Source: Sphingobacteriia bacterium
GTDB taxonomy: Bacteria; Bacteroidota; Bacteroidia; Chitinophagales; Chitinophagaceae
Direction: 5' to 3'
Length of the DNA stretch: 64,000 bases
Assembly (NCBI GenBank): GCA_947452295.1
Contig: CANGCK010000002.1
Coordinates: 43,370-107,369, forward strand
Shown here: in pieces, positions 18,538 through 26,757 of the stretch
How positions within the stretch are numbered: the first letter of the stretch is position 1
Layout of the letters: each line of letters begins with the position of its first letter
The notes under the pieces: model-generated
Told to the model about the DNA's origin: nothing
The model's input: only the letters and a program-made list of their open reading frames with translations
The model's database searches: none
Made by a program: the position numbers and the translations under genes

Positions 18538-18894
18538 ATGTCCCCAAAATCCCTACTTTCTCAATGGGTTGAATGTTTCAACAAACAAGACGTCAATGGT
18601 TTGCTCAACTTCTATCATGATGATGCCGTCAACCACCAAACTCCCAATGGAAAAATTATTGGGAAAGACAATATTCGTAAAATGTTTGAAGACGAATTCC
18701 GGCAATTTAAAATGATATGTTATATCGAAAATATTTTTGAGGAGGGCGAATGGGGTATGTTAGAATGGAAAGGGGATGAAAAGGGAACCATGCGAGGCTG
18801 TGGCTTTTTTCATTTTCAGGAAGGAAAAATTATTTTACAAAGGGGCTATTGGGATCAATTGTCATTCATCAAACAGCAAGAGCAACTAAAATGA
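18538..18894 (+). CDS. SnoaL-like / NTF2-fold protein
   Basis: 118 aa. The pattern LLSQWVECFNKQDVNGLLNFY-DD-AVNHQ followed by a GKDNIRKMFEDEF helix is that of small SnoaL-like polyketide-cyclase/NTF2-fold proteins, which bind or isomerise small molecules or act as accessory subunits. The substrate is unknown. Its TGA stop overlaps the ATG of the sulfatase (ATGA, 18891-18894), which indicates translational coupling and suggests a shared role. Confidence 0.8.
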   Translation: MSPKSLLSQWVECFNKQDVNGLLNFYHDDAVNHQTPNGKIIGKDNIRKMFEDEFRQFKMICYIENIFEEGEWGMLEWKGDEKGTMRGCGFFHFQEGKIILQRGYWDQLSFIKQQEQLK

Positions 18895-20456
18895 TTCGCA
18901 TTAAAAAATTGCACCTAGTTATTTTTTTGCAGTTTTTGATTGTATATCAATTATCCATTCAAACAATTGCACAAACTATACAAATAAAAAGACCCAACAT
19001 CATTTTCATGATGAGCGACGATCATGCTTATCAAGCTATCAGTGCCTATGGATTCGGATTGAATCAAACCCCTAATATCGATTTGCTGGCTAATCAGGGT
19101 ATGCTTTTCACCAGAGCTTTTGTTACTAACTCCATTTGCGGTCCTAGTAGAGCTGTAATGCTAACAGGTAAACACAGTCACATAAATGGTTTTAAAGACA
19201 ACCACAGTAGGTTTGATGGTAGTCAACAAACAGTAGCTAAAATCTTGCATGATGCGGGATACCAAACTGCTGTAATAGGTAAGTGGCATCTGGTGTCTGA
19301 CCCACAAGGATTCGATTATTCCAATATATTACCCGGACAAGGCCAATACTATAATCCTGATTTTATTGAAAATGGAGTGAAGAAACAATTGGCAGGTTAT
19401 GTAACCAATCTTACCACCGATATTGCCATTAACTGGCTTGATCAACGAGATACATCACAACCTTTTTTTATGATGTACCAACAAAAAGCACCGCATAGAA
19501 ACTGGATGCCAGAAGAAAAATATTATCATTTATTTGATAGTACTCAATTTCCACTACCTGCTAATTATTTTGATGATTACGCTACACGTACAAAAGCTGC
19601 GCATGAACAGGAGATGGAAATTGCAAGTGATTTGAATGATTCGTATGATCTTAAATTGTACTTTGATTTACCTAAAGAAAAACTAGTAGGGTTAAATGCT
19701 GGGTGGCAGGGAATATATAACCGGCTTACTCCAGAAGAAAAAAAGAATTGGGAAATAGCATATTCACCAGGCATAGATGCCTTTAATAAAGCAAAACTAT
19801 TCGGAAGAGAATTGGCCATTTGGAAATACCAACGTTATATGAAAGAGTATCTGCGCTGTGTTCAAAGCGTAGATGATAATATTGGCCGATTAATGGATTA
19901 TTTAAAACAACATGGTTTAACAGAAAATACCATCATTATTTATACATCTGATCAGGGATTCAATTTAGGTGAACATGGTTGGTTTGATAAAAGATTTATG
20001 TATGAAGAATCATTTAGAACGCCTTTAATCATTAAATGGCCGGGTGTTACCAATAAAAAAACTACCACTTCCAGCATGGTGCAAAATCTCGATTTTGCCC
20101 AAACATTGTTAGATATGGCGCAAGTTCCAGCACCACAAGATATGCAAGGTAAAAGTATGGTGCCTGTTTTAACAGGTAAACAGAAAGGCGATTTGCATGA
20201 TGCCTTGTATTACCATTTTTATGAAAATCAAGAACATAAAGTAGCCAAGCATATTGGGGTAAGATCCAATCGATATAAGCTGATCTATTTTTATGAAAAC
20301 AATGAGTGGGAATTATACGATTTAAAGAAGGATAAAGCAGAAATACATAACTTATATTACGAAGGGGTTAATCAGAAGTTAATCCATCTGCTTAAACAAA
20401 AATTAAAAACACTGATAATACAGTATAAAGACCCGATCGACGCTAAATTTGATTAG
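18891..20456 (+). CDS. Secreted sulfatase (S1 family)
   Basis: 521 aa from ATG 18891. A signal peptide (about 1-27) gives export to the periplasm or outside. The metal-site pair D43/D44 lies in MSDDH. The formylglycine site is C83-G-P-S-R, so a maturase (FGE or anSME) must act on it. GKWHL and LGEHGWFDKRFMYEESFRTP complete the active site. It resembles enzymes acting on sulfated glycans (heparan/GlcNAc-sulfate type), but the substrate is an inference. No SusC/SusD pair or maturase gene is adjacent, unlike a typical polysaccharide utilisation locus. An in-frame TTG upstream is ignored. Confidence 0.9.
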   Translation: MIRIKKLHLVIFLQFLIVYQLSIQTIAQTIQIKRPNIIFMMSDDHAYQAISAYGFGLNQTPNIDLLANQGMLFTRAFVTNSICGPSRAVMLTGKHSHINGFKDNHSRFDGSQQTVAKILHDAGYQTAVIGKWHLVSDPQGFDYSNILPGQGQYYNPDFIENGVKKQLAGYVTNLTTDIAINWLDQRDTSQPFFMMYQQKAPHRNWMPEEKYYHLFDSTQFPLPANYFDDYATRTKAAHEQEMEIASDLNDSYDLKLYFDLPKEKLVGLNAGWQGIYNRLTPEEKKNWEIAYSPGIDAFNKAKLFGRELAIWKYQRYMKEYLRCVQSVDDNIGRLMDYLKQHGLTENTIIIYTSDQGFNLGEHGWFDKRFMYEESFRTPLIIKWPGVTNKKTTTSSMVQNLDFAQTLLDMAQVPAPQDMQGKSMVPVLTGKQKGDLHDALYYHFYENQEHKVAKHIGVRSNRYKLIYFYENNEWELYDLKKDKAEIHNLYYEGVNQKLIHLLKQKLKTLIIQYKDPIDAKFD

Positions 20457-20501
20457 GTAATAATGCTTTAAAGCACTTTAATTACAGTTAAACTCTGTAT
20501 A

Positions 20502-20538
20502 AAAAAATAACTCAATGATTTTCATTGAGTTATTTTTT
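20502..20538. terminator. Bidirectional terminator between sulfatase and tRNA-Gln
   Basis: A perfect 17-bp stem (20502-20518 with 20522-20538) with a three-base loop; T-run on the plus strand and, through the A-run, on the minus strand. It ends one base before the 3' end of the minus-strand tRNA. Confidence 0.9.
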
Positions 20539-20539
20539 G

Positions 20540-20611
20540 TTGCCCGACCTGGATTCGAACCAAGACATACTGAACCAAAATCAGTTGTACTACCCTTATA
20601 CTATCAGGCAA
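20540..20611 (-). tRNA. tRNA-Gln (anticodon TTG)
   Basis: Read on the minus strand: acceptor TTGCCTG pairs with CGGGCAA (one G-U), anticodon stem ACTGA/TCAGT with loop TTTTGGT gives anticodon TTG, and the T-loop is TTCGAAT. Length 72; CCA is not fully encoded. Isolated from the other tRNA genes. Confidence 0.95.
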
Positions 20612-20763
20612 TCCTAACCATTACTTTCGTAATGGGCTGCAAAAATAAGGCTCTTCGCTAAACACTCCAAAAATTTTTTATAAAAAATCGGTAAAATAAA
20701 TCAGCTTATTTATTAGTAGATTTCACAAACATCTAGTTATATTTATCCTATAATCAATAAAAC

Positions 20764-21441
20764 ATGAACAAGCTATTCCTTTTTGCATTATTTATATTGG
20801 TAATGTTCTTAATGTCATTTCAATCCAATAAAAAACGAAAAATTATATTCTTCGGTGATTCTATTACCGAAGCGGGCGCCAATGCAGGTGGATATATTAA
20901 ATTACTCGAAAATATGCTCAATAAGGAGGGGATTAGCGACCAATTTGAGTTAGTAGGAGCTGGAATTGGTGGAAACAAAATAACAGATTTATATTTAAGA
21001 CTAGAAAATGATGTACTTAATAAGAACCCTGATATTGTAGTAATTTATATTGGTATTAATGATGTTTGGCATAAAAAATCTTATGGTACAGGAACCGATT
21101 TATGGAAATTTGAAGGTTTTTATGATGCCATAGTCAAAAAAATTCAGGCCAATGGCGCTAAAGTAGTTATTTGTACACCAACTGTTATTGGAGAAAGAAT
21201 AGATAACTCCAATGAACAAGATGGCGAACTGAATATGTTCAGTAATAATATTCGTGCTTTTGCAAAGAAAAATAATTTGCCATTGGTCGATTTAAGAAAC
21301 GCATTTTTAAATTATACGCTTCAACATAATCCAACTAATGAAGAAAAGGGCATTCTAACAAGTGATAGAGTACACCTAAATGCAGCAGGAAATCAATTAG
21401 TAGCGGAAGAAATGTGGAAAGTCTTAAAAGCAGTTAAATAA
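20764..21441 (+). CDS. SGNH/GDSL-family hydrolase
   Basis: 225 aa. A hydrophobic N-terminus (about 1-20) looks like a signal peptide or anchor. The four SGNH blocks are present: FFGDSITEAG (nucleophile S33), AGIGGNK (G70), YIGIND (N99) and SDRVHL (D201, H204). These are esterases/lipases or carbohydrate deacetylases; the ester substrate is not predictable here. It is a single gene, and a shared hairpin terminator separates it from tyrS. Confidence 0.9.
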   Translation: MNKLFLFALFILVMFLMSFQSNKKRKIIFFGDSITEAGANAGGYIKLLENMLNKEGISDQFELVGAGIGGNKITDLYLRLENDVLNKNPDIVVIYIGINDVWHKKSYGTGTDLWKFEGFYDAIVKKIQANGAKVVICTPTVIGERIDNSNEQDGELNMFSNNIRAFAKKNNLPLVDLRNAFLNYTLQHNPTNEEKGILTSDRVHLNAAGNQLVAEEMWKVLKAVK

Positions 21442-21455
21442 TTCAAAATTCAAAA

Positions 21456-21510
21456 TTTAAAAGTCAAAAGTCAAAAGAAGAAAGATTTCTTTTGACTTTT
21501 GACTTTTAAA
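21456..21510. terminator. Bidirectional terminator between SGNH hydrolase and tyrS
   Basis: A 24-bp stem (about 21456-21479 with 21486-21510) with a six-base loop, built of repeated AAAAGTC units. It contains the stop codon of tyrS on the minus strand (21506-21508). Confidence 0.75.
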
Positions 21511-22789
21511 CCGTTTTAACTAGGAAATAATTTTTCTTTCCTTTTTGAACCAATAAATATTTTCCTTGCAATAAATCTGAAGTATCTACTGTTGTTTTTT
21601 CTGGATTCAATTTCATTTTATTGATAGAAATACCTCCTGCCTGAAGCATTTTTTTTGCTTCTCCCTTACTAGGTAAAATCGCTGTGTCTGCTAAAAAACT
21701 TACTAAATCATACCCCTCATGCAGATGTGAATGCTTGATTTCAGCGGTAGGAACCCCTTCCATTACCTGCAATAATTGGTTTTCATTTAAACTGGCTAAC
21801 ACTTCGGTTGCAGCATTTCCAAACAATATTTCAGATGCTTTAACTGCAAAATCATAGTCTTCTTTACTGTGCACAAAACAAGTAATTTCTTCCGCAAGTT
21901 TTTTCTGTAAAAGCCTAGCGTGAGGTGCTTCTATATGCGCTGCTACTAAAGCTTCAATGGTTTCCTTGGGTAATAATGTAAAAATCTTAATCCATTTAAC
22001 AGCATCTTCATCACTTGCATTCAACCAAAACTGATAAAATTGGTAGGGAGATGTTTTTTCGGCATCTAACCATACATTTCCCTTTTCGGTTTTCCCAAAT
22101 TTACCACCATCTGCTTTGGTAATCAGTGGACAAGTAAAAGCAAATGCTTCACCAGCAGTTTTTCTGCGTATTAATTCCGTTCCAGTTACAATATTTCCCC
22201 ATTGGTCGCTACCTCCCATTTGTAGCTTACAGTTTTTGTTTTGATAAAGCCAGTAAAAATCATAGCCCTGCACCAATTGATAAGTAAATTCAGTAAAGCT
22301 CATTCCTGTTTCTCCTTCCAATCTTTTCTTTACACTGTCTTTACTCATCATATAATTTACCGTAATATGTTTTCCCACATCCCTAATAAAGTGAAGAAAA
22401 CTAAAGTCTTTAAACCAGTCGTAATTGTTGACCATTTCGGCTTTGTTAACTGCAGTACTATTGAAGTCTAAAAATTTGGACAACTGCTTCTGAACTCCAG
22501 CCTGGTTGCGTAGCAAAGTTTCTTCACTCAATAAATTCCTTTCCTCGCTTTTTCCGCTTGGATCACCAACCATGCCGGTTGCACCACCAACTAATGCATA
22601 AGGTTTATGACCAGCTTTTTGTAGATGAACCAATAATAAAATAGGCACTAAACTACCAATATGCAAGCTGTCAGATGTTGGGTCAAAACCAATATAGCCC
22701 GACACCATTTCTTTATCCAATAATTCTTCCGTTCCAGGCATAATATCCTGTATCATACCCCTCCATCTTAAATCTGCTATTAAACTCAT
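21506..22789 (-). CDS. tyrS: Tyrosyl-tRNA synthetase
   Basis: 427 aa, usual length. Class I synthetase charging tRNA-Tyr. HIGH appears as HIGS (H43), the KMSKS loop as KFGKT, and [22 protein letters not shown] and [10 protein letters not shown] are the tyrosine-site blocks. The C-terminal S4-like RNA-binding domain has LQAGGISIN. Its promoter overlaps, head to head, that of the RDD gene. Confidence 0.96.
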   Translation of the reverse strand: MSLIADLRWRGMIQDIMPGTEELLDKEMVSGYIGFDPTSDSLHIGSLVPILLLVHLQKAGHKPYALVGGATGMVGDPSGKSEERNLLSEETLLRNQAGVQKQLSKFLDFNSTAVNKAEMVNNYDWFKDFSFLHFIRDVGKHITVNYMMSKDSVKKRLEGETGMSFTEFTYQLVQGYDFYWLYQNKNCKLQMGGSDQWGNIVTGTELIRRKTAGEAFAFTCPLITKADGGKFGKTEKGNVWLDAEKTSPYQFYQFWLNASDEDAVKWIKIFTLLPKETIEALVAAHIEAPHARLLQKKLAEEITCFVHSKEDYDFAVKASEILFGNAATEVLASLNENQLLQVMEGVPTAEIKHSHLHEGYDLVSFLADTAILPSKGEAKKMLQAGGISINKMKLNPEKTTVDTSDLLQGKYLLVQKGKKNYFLVKTV

Positions 22790-22805
22790 GGCTGTGAAAT
22801 TTGGG

Positions 22806-22837
22806 CAAATGTAAGAAAGATGTTGACTTCAAAGCAA
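22806..22837 (-). promoter_or_regulatory. Promoter of tyrS
   Basis: Minus strand: TTG (22837-22835), 21-base spacer, TACATTTG (22813-22806). It predicts a leader of about 10 nt before the ATG at 22789. It interlocks with the plus-strand promoter at 22823-22850. Confidence 0.65.
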
Positions 22838-22850
22838 AGCTGTAATTTTG
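22823..22850 (+). promoter_or_regulatory. Promoter of the RDD gene
   Basis: TTG (22823-22825), 17-base spacer, TAATTTTG (22843-22850). Predicted start of transcription is about 22855-22858, downstream of the ATG at 22820, which therefore cannot be the start codon of the RDD protein. Confidence 0.7.
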
Positions 22851-22864
22851 TTCCAAAAAAAAAT

Positions 22865-23242
22865 ATGCAAAAAGTTGGCGATGGCACTAGAGCCCTTCAT
22901 CTTTTTATCGATACAATGGTAGTTACCATCGGCGCAATGCTCTTATTTAGGTGGAGGAATTGGTATGTAATGTATTGGGGATATGAACATTATAATTTCG
23001 GATGGTTCTTCTTCTCATCCATATTTGGCTATTATTTTATTGCGGAAACTTTATTTGCTAAAACCTTGGGGAAATTATTCACCCATTCAAAGGTTGTTAC
23101 CTTAAATGGTAAAAAACCTTCCATTAGTATAATTTTCTGGCGCAGTTTATTGCGACTCACAATTATAGATTTATTTTTTGGACCCTTTTTAGGTGGCCCT
23201 TTGCATGATTTTGCCAGTAAAACAACTGTTGTAGAAGATTAA
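22865..23242 (+). CDS. RDD family membrane protein
   Basis: 125 aa from ATG 22865, chosen because the promoter maps after the in-frame ATG at 22820. It opens with the family triad region (GTRALHLFIDTMVV), then has about three hydrophobic segments with FIAETLFAKTLGKLF, the usual RDD second block. RDD proteins are small inner-membrane proteins; some have been linked to ion transport, but no function can be given here. Confidence 0.82.
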   Translation: MQKVGDGTRALHLFIDTMVVTIGAMLLFRWRNWYVMYWGYEHYNFGWFFFSSIFGYYFIAETLFAKTLGKLFTHSKVVTLNGKKPSISIIFWRSLLRLTIIDLFFGPFLGGPLHDFASKTTVVED

Positions 23243-23268
23243 TTCAACATTCATTTCGCAATTCGCAA

Positions 23269-23298
23269 TTGAATCGGAAGGTGTTTGTTATACATTTG
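23269..23298 (+). promoter_or_regulatory. Promoter of hscA
   Basis: TTG (23269-23271), 19-base spacer, TACATTTG (23291-23298): a near-ideal match. Predicted leader about 22 nt. Confidence 0.72.
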
Positions 23299-23326
23299 TG
23301 GTTGTTAAAGGAAGAATTTTATATCT

Positions 23327-25183
23327 ATGGCAAAAATTGGGATAAATATAGCAACTGGTAGCTTACAGCAAGCTGAAATGATTGTTGGAATCGATTTGGG
23401 CACTACCAATAGTTTAGTAGCAATTATACATCCAGAAAGTAAACAACCCATTGCATTAAAAGAATTCGATACAAGTAGTCTTGTTCCAAGTGTGGTTCAC
23501 TTCAATGAATTTGGAAATGCTGAAGTAGGAGAGCAGGCTAAATTATTTTTAGAAACCGATCCTTCCAATACTATTTTCAGCGCAAAACGCTTGATGGGAA
23601 AGAGTTTTAATGATTTGAAAGAAAATGCCAATTTCTTCACTTATAAAGTTATTGATGACAATGCAGATAGTTTAGTGAAAGTGCAAATAGGCGATCGTTT
23701 TTACTCACCTATTGAATTGTCTTCCTTTATATTAAAAGAACTTAAAAACAGAGCCGAACATATTTTAAAAACACCGGTTTCCAAAGCAGTTATTACCGTC
23801 CCGGCTTATTTTAATGATGCACAGCGCCAGGCCACAAGGGATGCCGGTAAGTTAGCCGGCTTAGATGTACTAAGAATTGTAAATGAACCAACAGCCGCAA
23901 GTCTGGCATACGGTATGGGACTGCAAAAAGACGAGGAAAAAACCATTGCAGTGTACGATTTGGGCGGTGGTACGTTTGACGTTTCTATCCTTAAAATTGC
24001 CGGCGGAATATTTGAAGTACTCAGTACCAATGGCGATACCTATTTAGGGGGTGATGATTTTGACCGAGCTATTATGGAATTCTTCCTGAGCCAAATAGGA
24101 GTTCCTTTTCATGAAATTAATAATGATAAATCCATTTTACAATCACTGCGATTGATTGCAGAATCTGCCAAGAAAGCATTGAGCACCGCAGACAATTATT
24201 CAGCAGAATGGAGTGGATACAACATTACCATAACACAACAACAATTCAACGATATCATTCAGCCACTTGTTCACAGAACCATTGATTGTTGTGCCAAAGC
24301 ATTAACTGATGCCAAATTAACGATCACTGATATTAATGCGGTAATCATGGTTGGAGGAAGTACCAGAGTGCCTCTAGTAAAAGATTCGGTGAGTACATTT
24401 TTTGGTCAGCCAGTAAACGACAGTGTTAACCCCGATGAAGTAGTTGCTCTGGGTGCTGCTGTTCAAGCAGATATATTGGCTGGCAATAATAAAGATTTTT
24501 TATTATTAGACATTACTCCATTAAGTTTAGGTATTGAAACAATGGGTGGATTAATGGATGTACTTATACCGAGGAATTCTAAAATTCCAAATAAAGCTGG
24601 TCGACAATATACCACACAAAAAGATGGTCAAGGGAGTATGCGTATTTCTGTTTTTCAAGGAGAACGTGATATGGTGCAGCACAACAGAAAGTTAGCAGAA
24701 TTTAATTTTACTGGAATACCCGGAATGCCTGCCGGAATGCCCAAAGTCGAAGTGAGCTTTTTAATTAATGCAGATGGAATTTTATCGGTAACAGCAACTG
24801 AATTAAGAAGCGGTGTAGCGCAAAGTATTGAAGTAAAACCTCAATATGGATTAACCGACCAAGAAGTAGAAAGTATGTTGCTCGATAGCATTACACATGC
24901 CAAAGAAGACATGGCTGAACGTGCTTTGGTGGAAGCGAGAACAGAAGGTGAACAGATATTAGAAGTTACCGAAAAATTCATCGGAAAAAATACACTGCTT
25001 TTATCAAAGGAAGAATTGGTACAAACTGCCGAGGCAATGCAAAATTTGCAAATGGCGTTAACAATGAATGATAAAAACATCATTCAAACCAAAATCGAGG
25101 AACTCAATGAAATAAGCCGACCATTTGCAGAACGTGCAATGGATGCTGCTGTGAGTGGGGCTTTAAAGGGTAAGAAAGTATAA
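23327..25183 (+). CDS. hscA: Fe-S assembly Hsp70 chaperone HscA
   Basis: 618 aa Hsp70. GIDLGTTNSLVA and DLGGGTFDVSI mark the ATPase domain, VVALGAAVQA the end of it, and LLLDITPLSLGIETMGG the start of the substrate domain. The N-terminal extension with INIATGSLQQ and the short C-terminus without an acidic EEVD-like tail fit the Bacteroidota HscA form and not DnaK, which starts at MGKIIGIDLGTTNS. HscA works with IscU and HscB in iron-sulfur cluster transfer, yet no isc gene is adjacent. It is a single-gene unit with a strong promoter. Confidence 0.85.
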   Translation: MAKIGINIATGSLQQAEMIVGIDLGTTNSLVAIIHPESKQPIALKEFDTSSLVPSVVHFNEFGNAEVGEQAKLFLETDPSNTIFSAKRLMGKSFNDLKENANFFTYKVIDDNADSLVKVQIGDRFYSPIELSSFILKELKNRAEHILKTPVSKAVITVPAYFNDAQRQATRDAGKLAGLDVLRIVNEPTAASLAYGMGLQKDEEKTIAVYDLGGGTFDVSILKIAGGIFEVLSTNGDTYLGGDDFDRAIMEFFLSQIGVPFHEINNDKSILQSLRLIAESAKKALSTADNYSAEWSGYNITITQQQFNDIIQPLVHRTIDCCAKALTDAKLTITDINAVIMVGGSTRVPLVKDSVSTFFGQPVNDSVNPDEVVALGAAVQADILAGNNKDFLLLDITPLSLGIETMGGLMDVLIPRNSKIPNKAGRQYTTQKDGQGSMRISVFQGERDMVQHNRKLAEFNFTGIPGMPAGMPKVEVSFLINADGILSVTATELRSGVAQSIEVKPQYGLTDQEVESMLLDSITHAKEDMAERALVEARTEGEQILEVTEKFIGKNTLLLSKEELVQTAEAMQNLQMALTMNDKNIIQTKIEELNEISRPFAERAMDAAVSGALKGKKV

Positions 25184-25228
25184 AAGGGTTGCATCTATAA
25201 AAGCAAAATCCATTTAACAAGATTGAAT

Positions 25229-25825
25229 TTATTTGTTTGATGATAATGCCAGGGATCTTTGTACGTACTTCCCTAAAATATCAAATTCAATGTTCACGAT
25301 CGATGCAGGTTCAACTTGATTAATGCTGGTATGCTCAAAAGTATATGGAATTATAGCTACTTTAAAACGATTATCCGTTACTTCAAAACAGGTTAAGCTA
25401 GTACCATTTACTGCTATAGAGCCCTTTTCAATAACCAATGGTGCAAATGCAGAAGGGAAGGTAAAAATGTATTCCCAGCTGCCCTTTTTGTCGAGCTTTT
25501 CAATACAAGTAGCCGTACAATCTACATGCCCTTGTACAATATGTCCATCTAATCGCCCATTCATTAACATACAGCGTTCAATATTCACCACAGATCCAAC
25601 CTTCCAATGCGCCAAATTGCTTTTGGCAATGGTTTCTGCAATCGCCGTTACCTGATGCAAATTACCCGAAATAGACTCAACCGTTAAACAAACCCCATCA
25701 TGCGCCACACTTTGGTCTATTTTTAAATCAGCTGAAATAGGGGAGCTGATGGCAAAGCTTATATTATTGCCGGAACTTGTAATGGCCTTAACAGTGCCCA
25801 GTGTTTCAATGATACCTGTAAACAT
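25229..25825 (-). CDS. ribE: Riboflavin synthase, alpha chain
   Basis: 198 aa made of two repeated lumazine-binding barrels: MFTGIIETLG..DGVCLTV at the start and HIVQGHVDCTA..NGTSLT in the second half. It joins two 6,7-dimethyl-8-ribityllumazine molecules into riboflavin. Length and the duplicated pattern are normal. No FMN riboswitch-like sequence is seen upstream. Confidence 0.94.
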   Translation of the reverse strand: MFTGIIETLGTVKAITSSGNNISFAISSPISADLKIDQSVAHDGVCLTVESISGNLHQVTAIAETIAKSNLAHWKVGSVVNIERCMLMNGRLDGHIVQGHVDCTATCIEKLDKKGSWEYIFTFPSAFAPLVIEKGSIAVNGTSLTCFEVTDNRFKVAIIPYTFEHTSINQVEPASIVNIEFDILGKYVQRSLALSSNK

Positions 25826-25954
25826 GGGTGCAAGATACGGCGTATTGAGCTTTTTTTATTAACTGATCAAAAACTGAGTATTCTACAAGTGATAATAAAG
25901 AAATATAAAAAATGATATCTTTATAAGCCGATTTACTGATTTAGGATTCTTTAT

Positions 25955-25986
25955 TTGCAAATACCTTGCAAATACCTTGCAAATAG
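25955..25986 (+). repeat. Three tandem 11-bp repeats
   Basis: TTGCAAATACC at 25955-25965 and 25966-25976, then TTGCAAATAG at 25977-25986. They lie 87 bases before the start of the unknown membrane protein. An uninterrupted hydrophobic frame without ATG runs through and beyond them to a TAA at 26055-26057. Confidence 0.75.
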
Positions 25987-26072
25987 TTATAGGTAGTAAT
26001 GCTGCTGGAATAATTATCGGATTTGGTTTTTGTGTTGCAGCAGAAGCATTTTTTTAATCTAAAAAAAAACAA

Positions 26073-26396
26073 ATGGTTAAATCAATTAAACAATCCATCT
26101 TTGTATTAATTTATTTCATTTTAATTGTAATAATTGAAAAGTCAAACTATGTACCACTTATCATAACAGCATATTTGTTGCTAGTTTTTCCTTTTTTGCA
26201 GGTTTTCAATTATGTTAATCCTATTAACATAAATTTATTGAAAAATGAAGATAACCTCAAAATTAAAAGTGAGGAAGTCAATACTGCTCAATTAATCTTT
26301 AGTATAATTATACAGGTAATCAGCTTTTTGTTTGTATTTCTGATAACTTGGTATGTTTTTTCCAAAAAAGTACCAGGTATTTTATTGCATTTTTAG
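26073..26396 (+). CDS. Hypothetical membrane protein
   Basis: 107 aa; I do not recognise a family. Three hydrophobic segments are seen at about residues 7-22, 27-46 and 74-96, with a charged Lys/Asp/Glu/Asn loop between the second and third. Codons are strongly AT-rich. The start is preceded by an A-run. It is isolated between ribE and rpsU and its stop codon is two bases before the 52-bp perfect palindrome. It may be a lineage-specific gene or a poorly conserved leftover; support is the open frame and membrane pattern only. Confidence 0.45.
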   Translation: MVKSIKQSIFVLIYFILIVIIEKSNYVPLIITAYLLLVFPFLQVFNYVNPININLLKNEDNLKIKSEEVNTAQLIFSIIIQVISFLFVFLITWYVFSKKVPGILLHF

Positions 26397-26398
26397 AT

Positions 26399-26450
26399 AT
26401 TCTTTTCTTATACCCGTCAGACCATGGTCTGACGGGTATAAGAAAAGAAT
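26399..26450. repeat. Perfect 52-bp palindrome (26-bp arms, no loop)
   Basis: Bases 26399-26424 are the exact reverse complement of 26425-26450, centred on ACCATGGT. The core is GC-rich (CCGTCAGACC/GGTCTGACGG) inside a very AT-rich region. It starts two bases after a stop codon and is followed on the plus strand by GTTTTTG, so it could end transcription of the gene before it, but the length and perfection exceed what a terminator needs. Confidence 0.9.
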
Positions 26451-26690
26451 GTTTTTGTAATAAGGGGTATTTTATTTGGGGTTTATTTATTTTCAAAATT
26501 TTCGTCTGTTGTTACTTTAATCTTGCATTCTTTTAAAATAGACACTTTTAACATAAAAAGGAATGCTTTTCTTTAAGAAGCAATTTGTCATCAATAAAAT
26601 CATTAAAATTCAATTTCATATTGCTTTTGTTCGCTTTTTATATAGCACGTACAACTTTTTTATTCTTTTGCTCCGCTTTTTTACTTTTTA

Positions 26691-26722
26691 TTGTTGATTT
26701 TTGAATTATTTATTTATCTTTG
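26691..26722 (+). promoter_or_regulatory. Promoter of rpsU
   Basis: TTG at 26691-26693 (spacer 21) or 26694-26696 (spacer 18), then TATCTTTG at 26715-26722. Predicted leader about 30 nt, containing the strong SD sequence. Confidence 0.68.
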
Positions 26723-26740
26723 CAATCCTAAAAAACGCCT

Positions 26741-26748
26741 GAGGAGGT
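26741..26748 (+). promoter_or_regulatory. Strong Shine-Dalgarno sequence of rpsU
   Basis: GAGGAGGT ends nine bases before the ATG at 26758, a complete match to the 16S anti-SD at normal spacing. The other starts in this window have A-rich leaders without such a site (for example tuf, rplL, rpoB). See findings for the likely autogenous role. Confidence 0.88.
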
Positions 26749-26757
26749 ATATAAGTT

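Noticed and set aside
22820..22864. Upstream ATG for the RDD protein
   Set aside because: The mapped -7 box lies after this ATG, so it would not be in the transcript.
25955..25986. Mini CRISPR or replication iterons
   Set aside because: Three contiguous 11-bp units without spacers, no cas genes, no replication initiator nearby.
25826..26072. FMN riboswitch upstream of ribE
   Set aside because: ribE is on the minus strand; the sequence before it shows none of the conserved FMN-element blocks.
26348..26536. Short plus-strand open frame running through the 52-bp palindrome
   Set aside because: It starts inside the membrane-protein gene in another frame, the palindrome is unlikely to be coding, and the translation has no family look.
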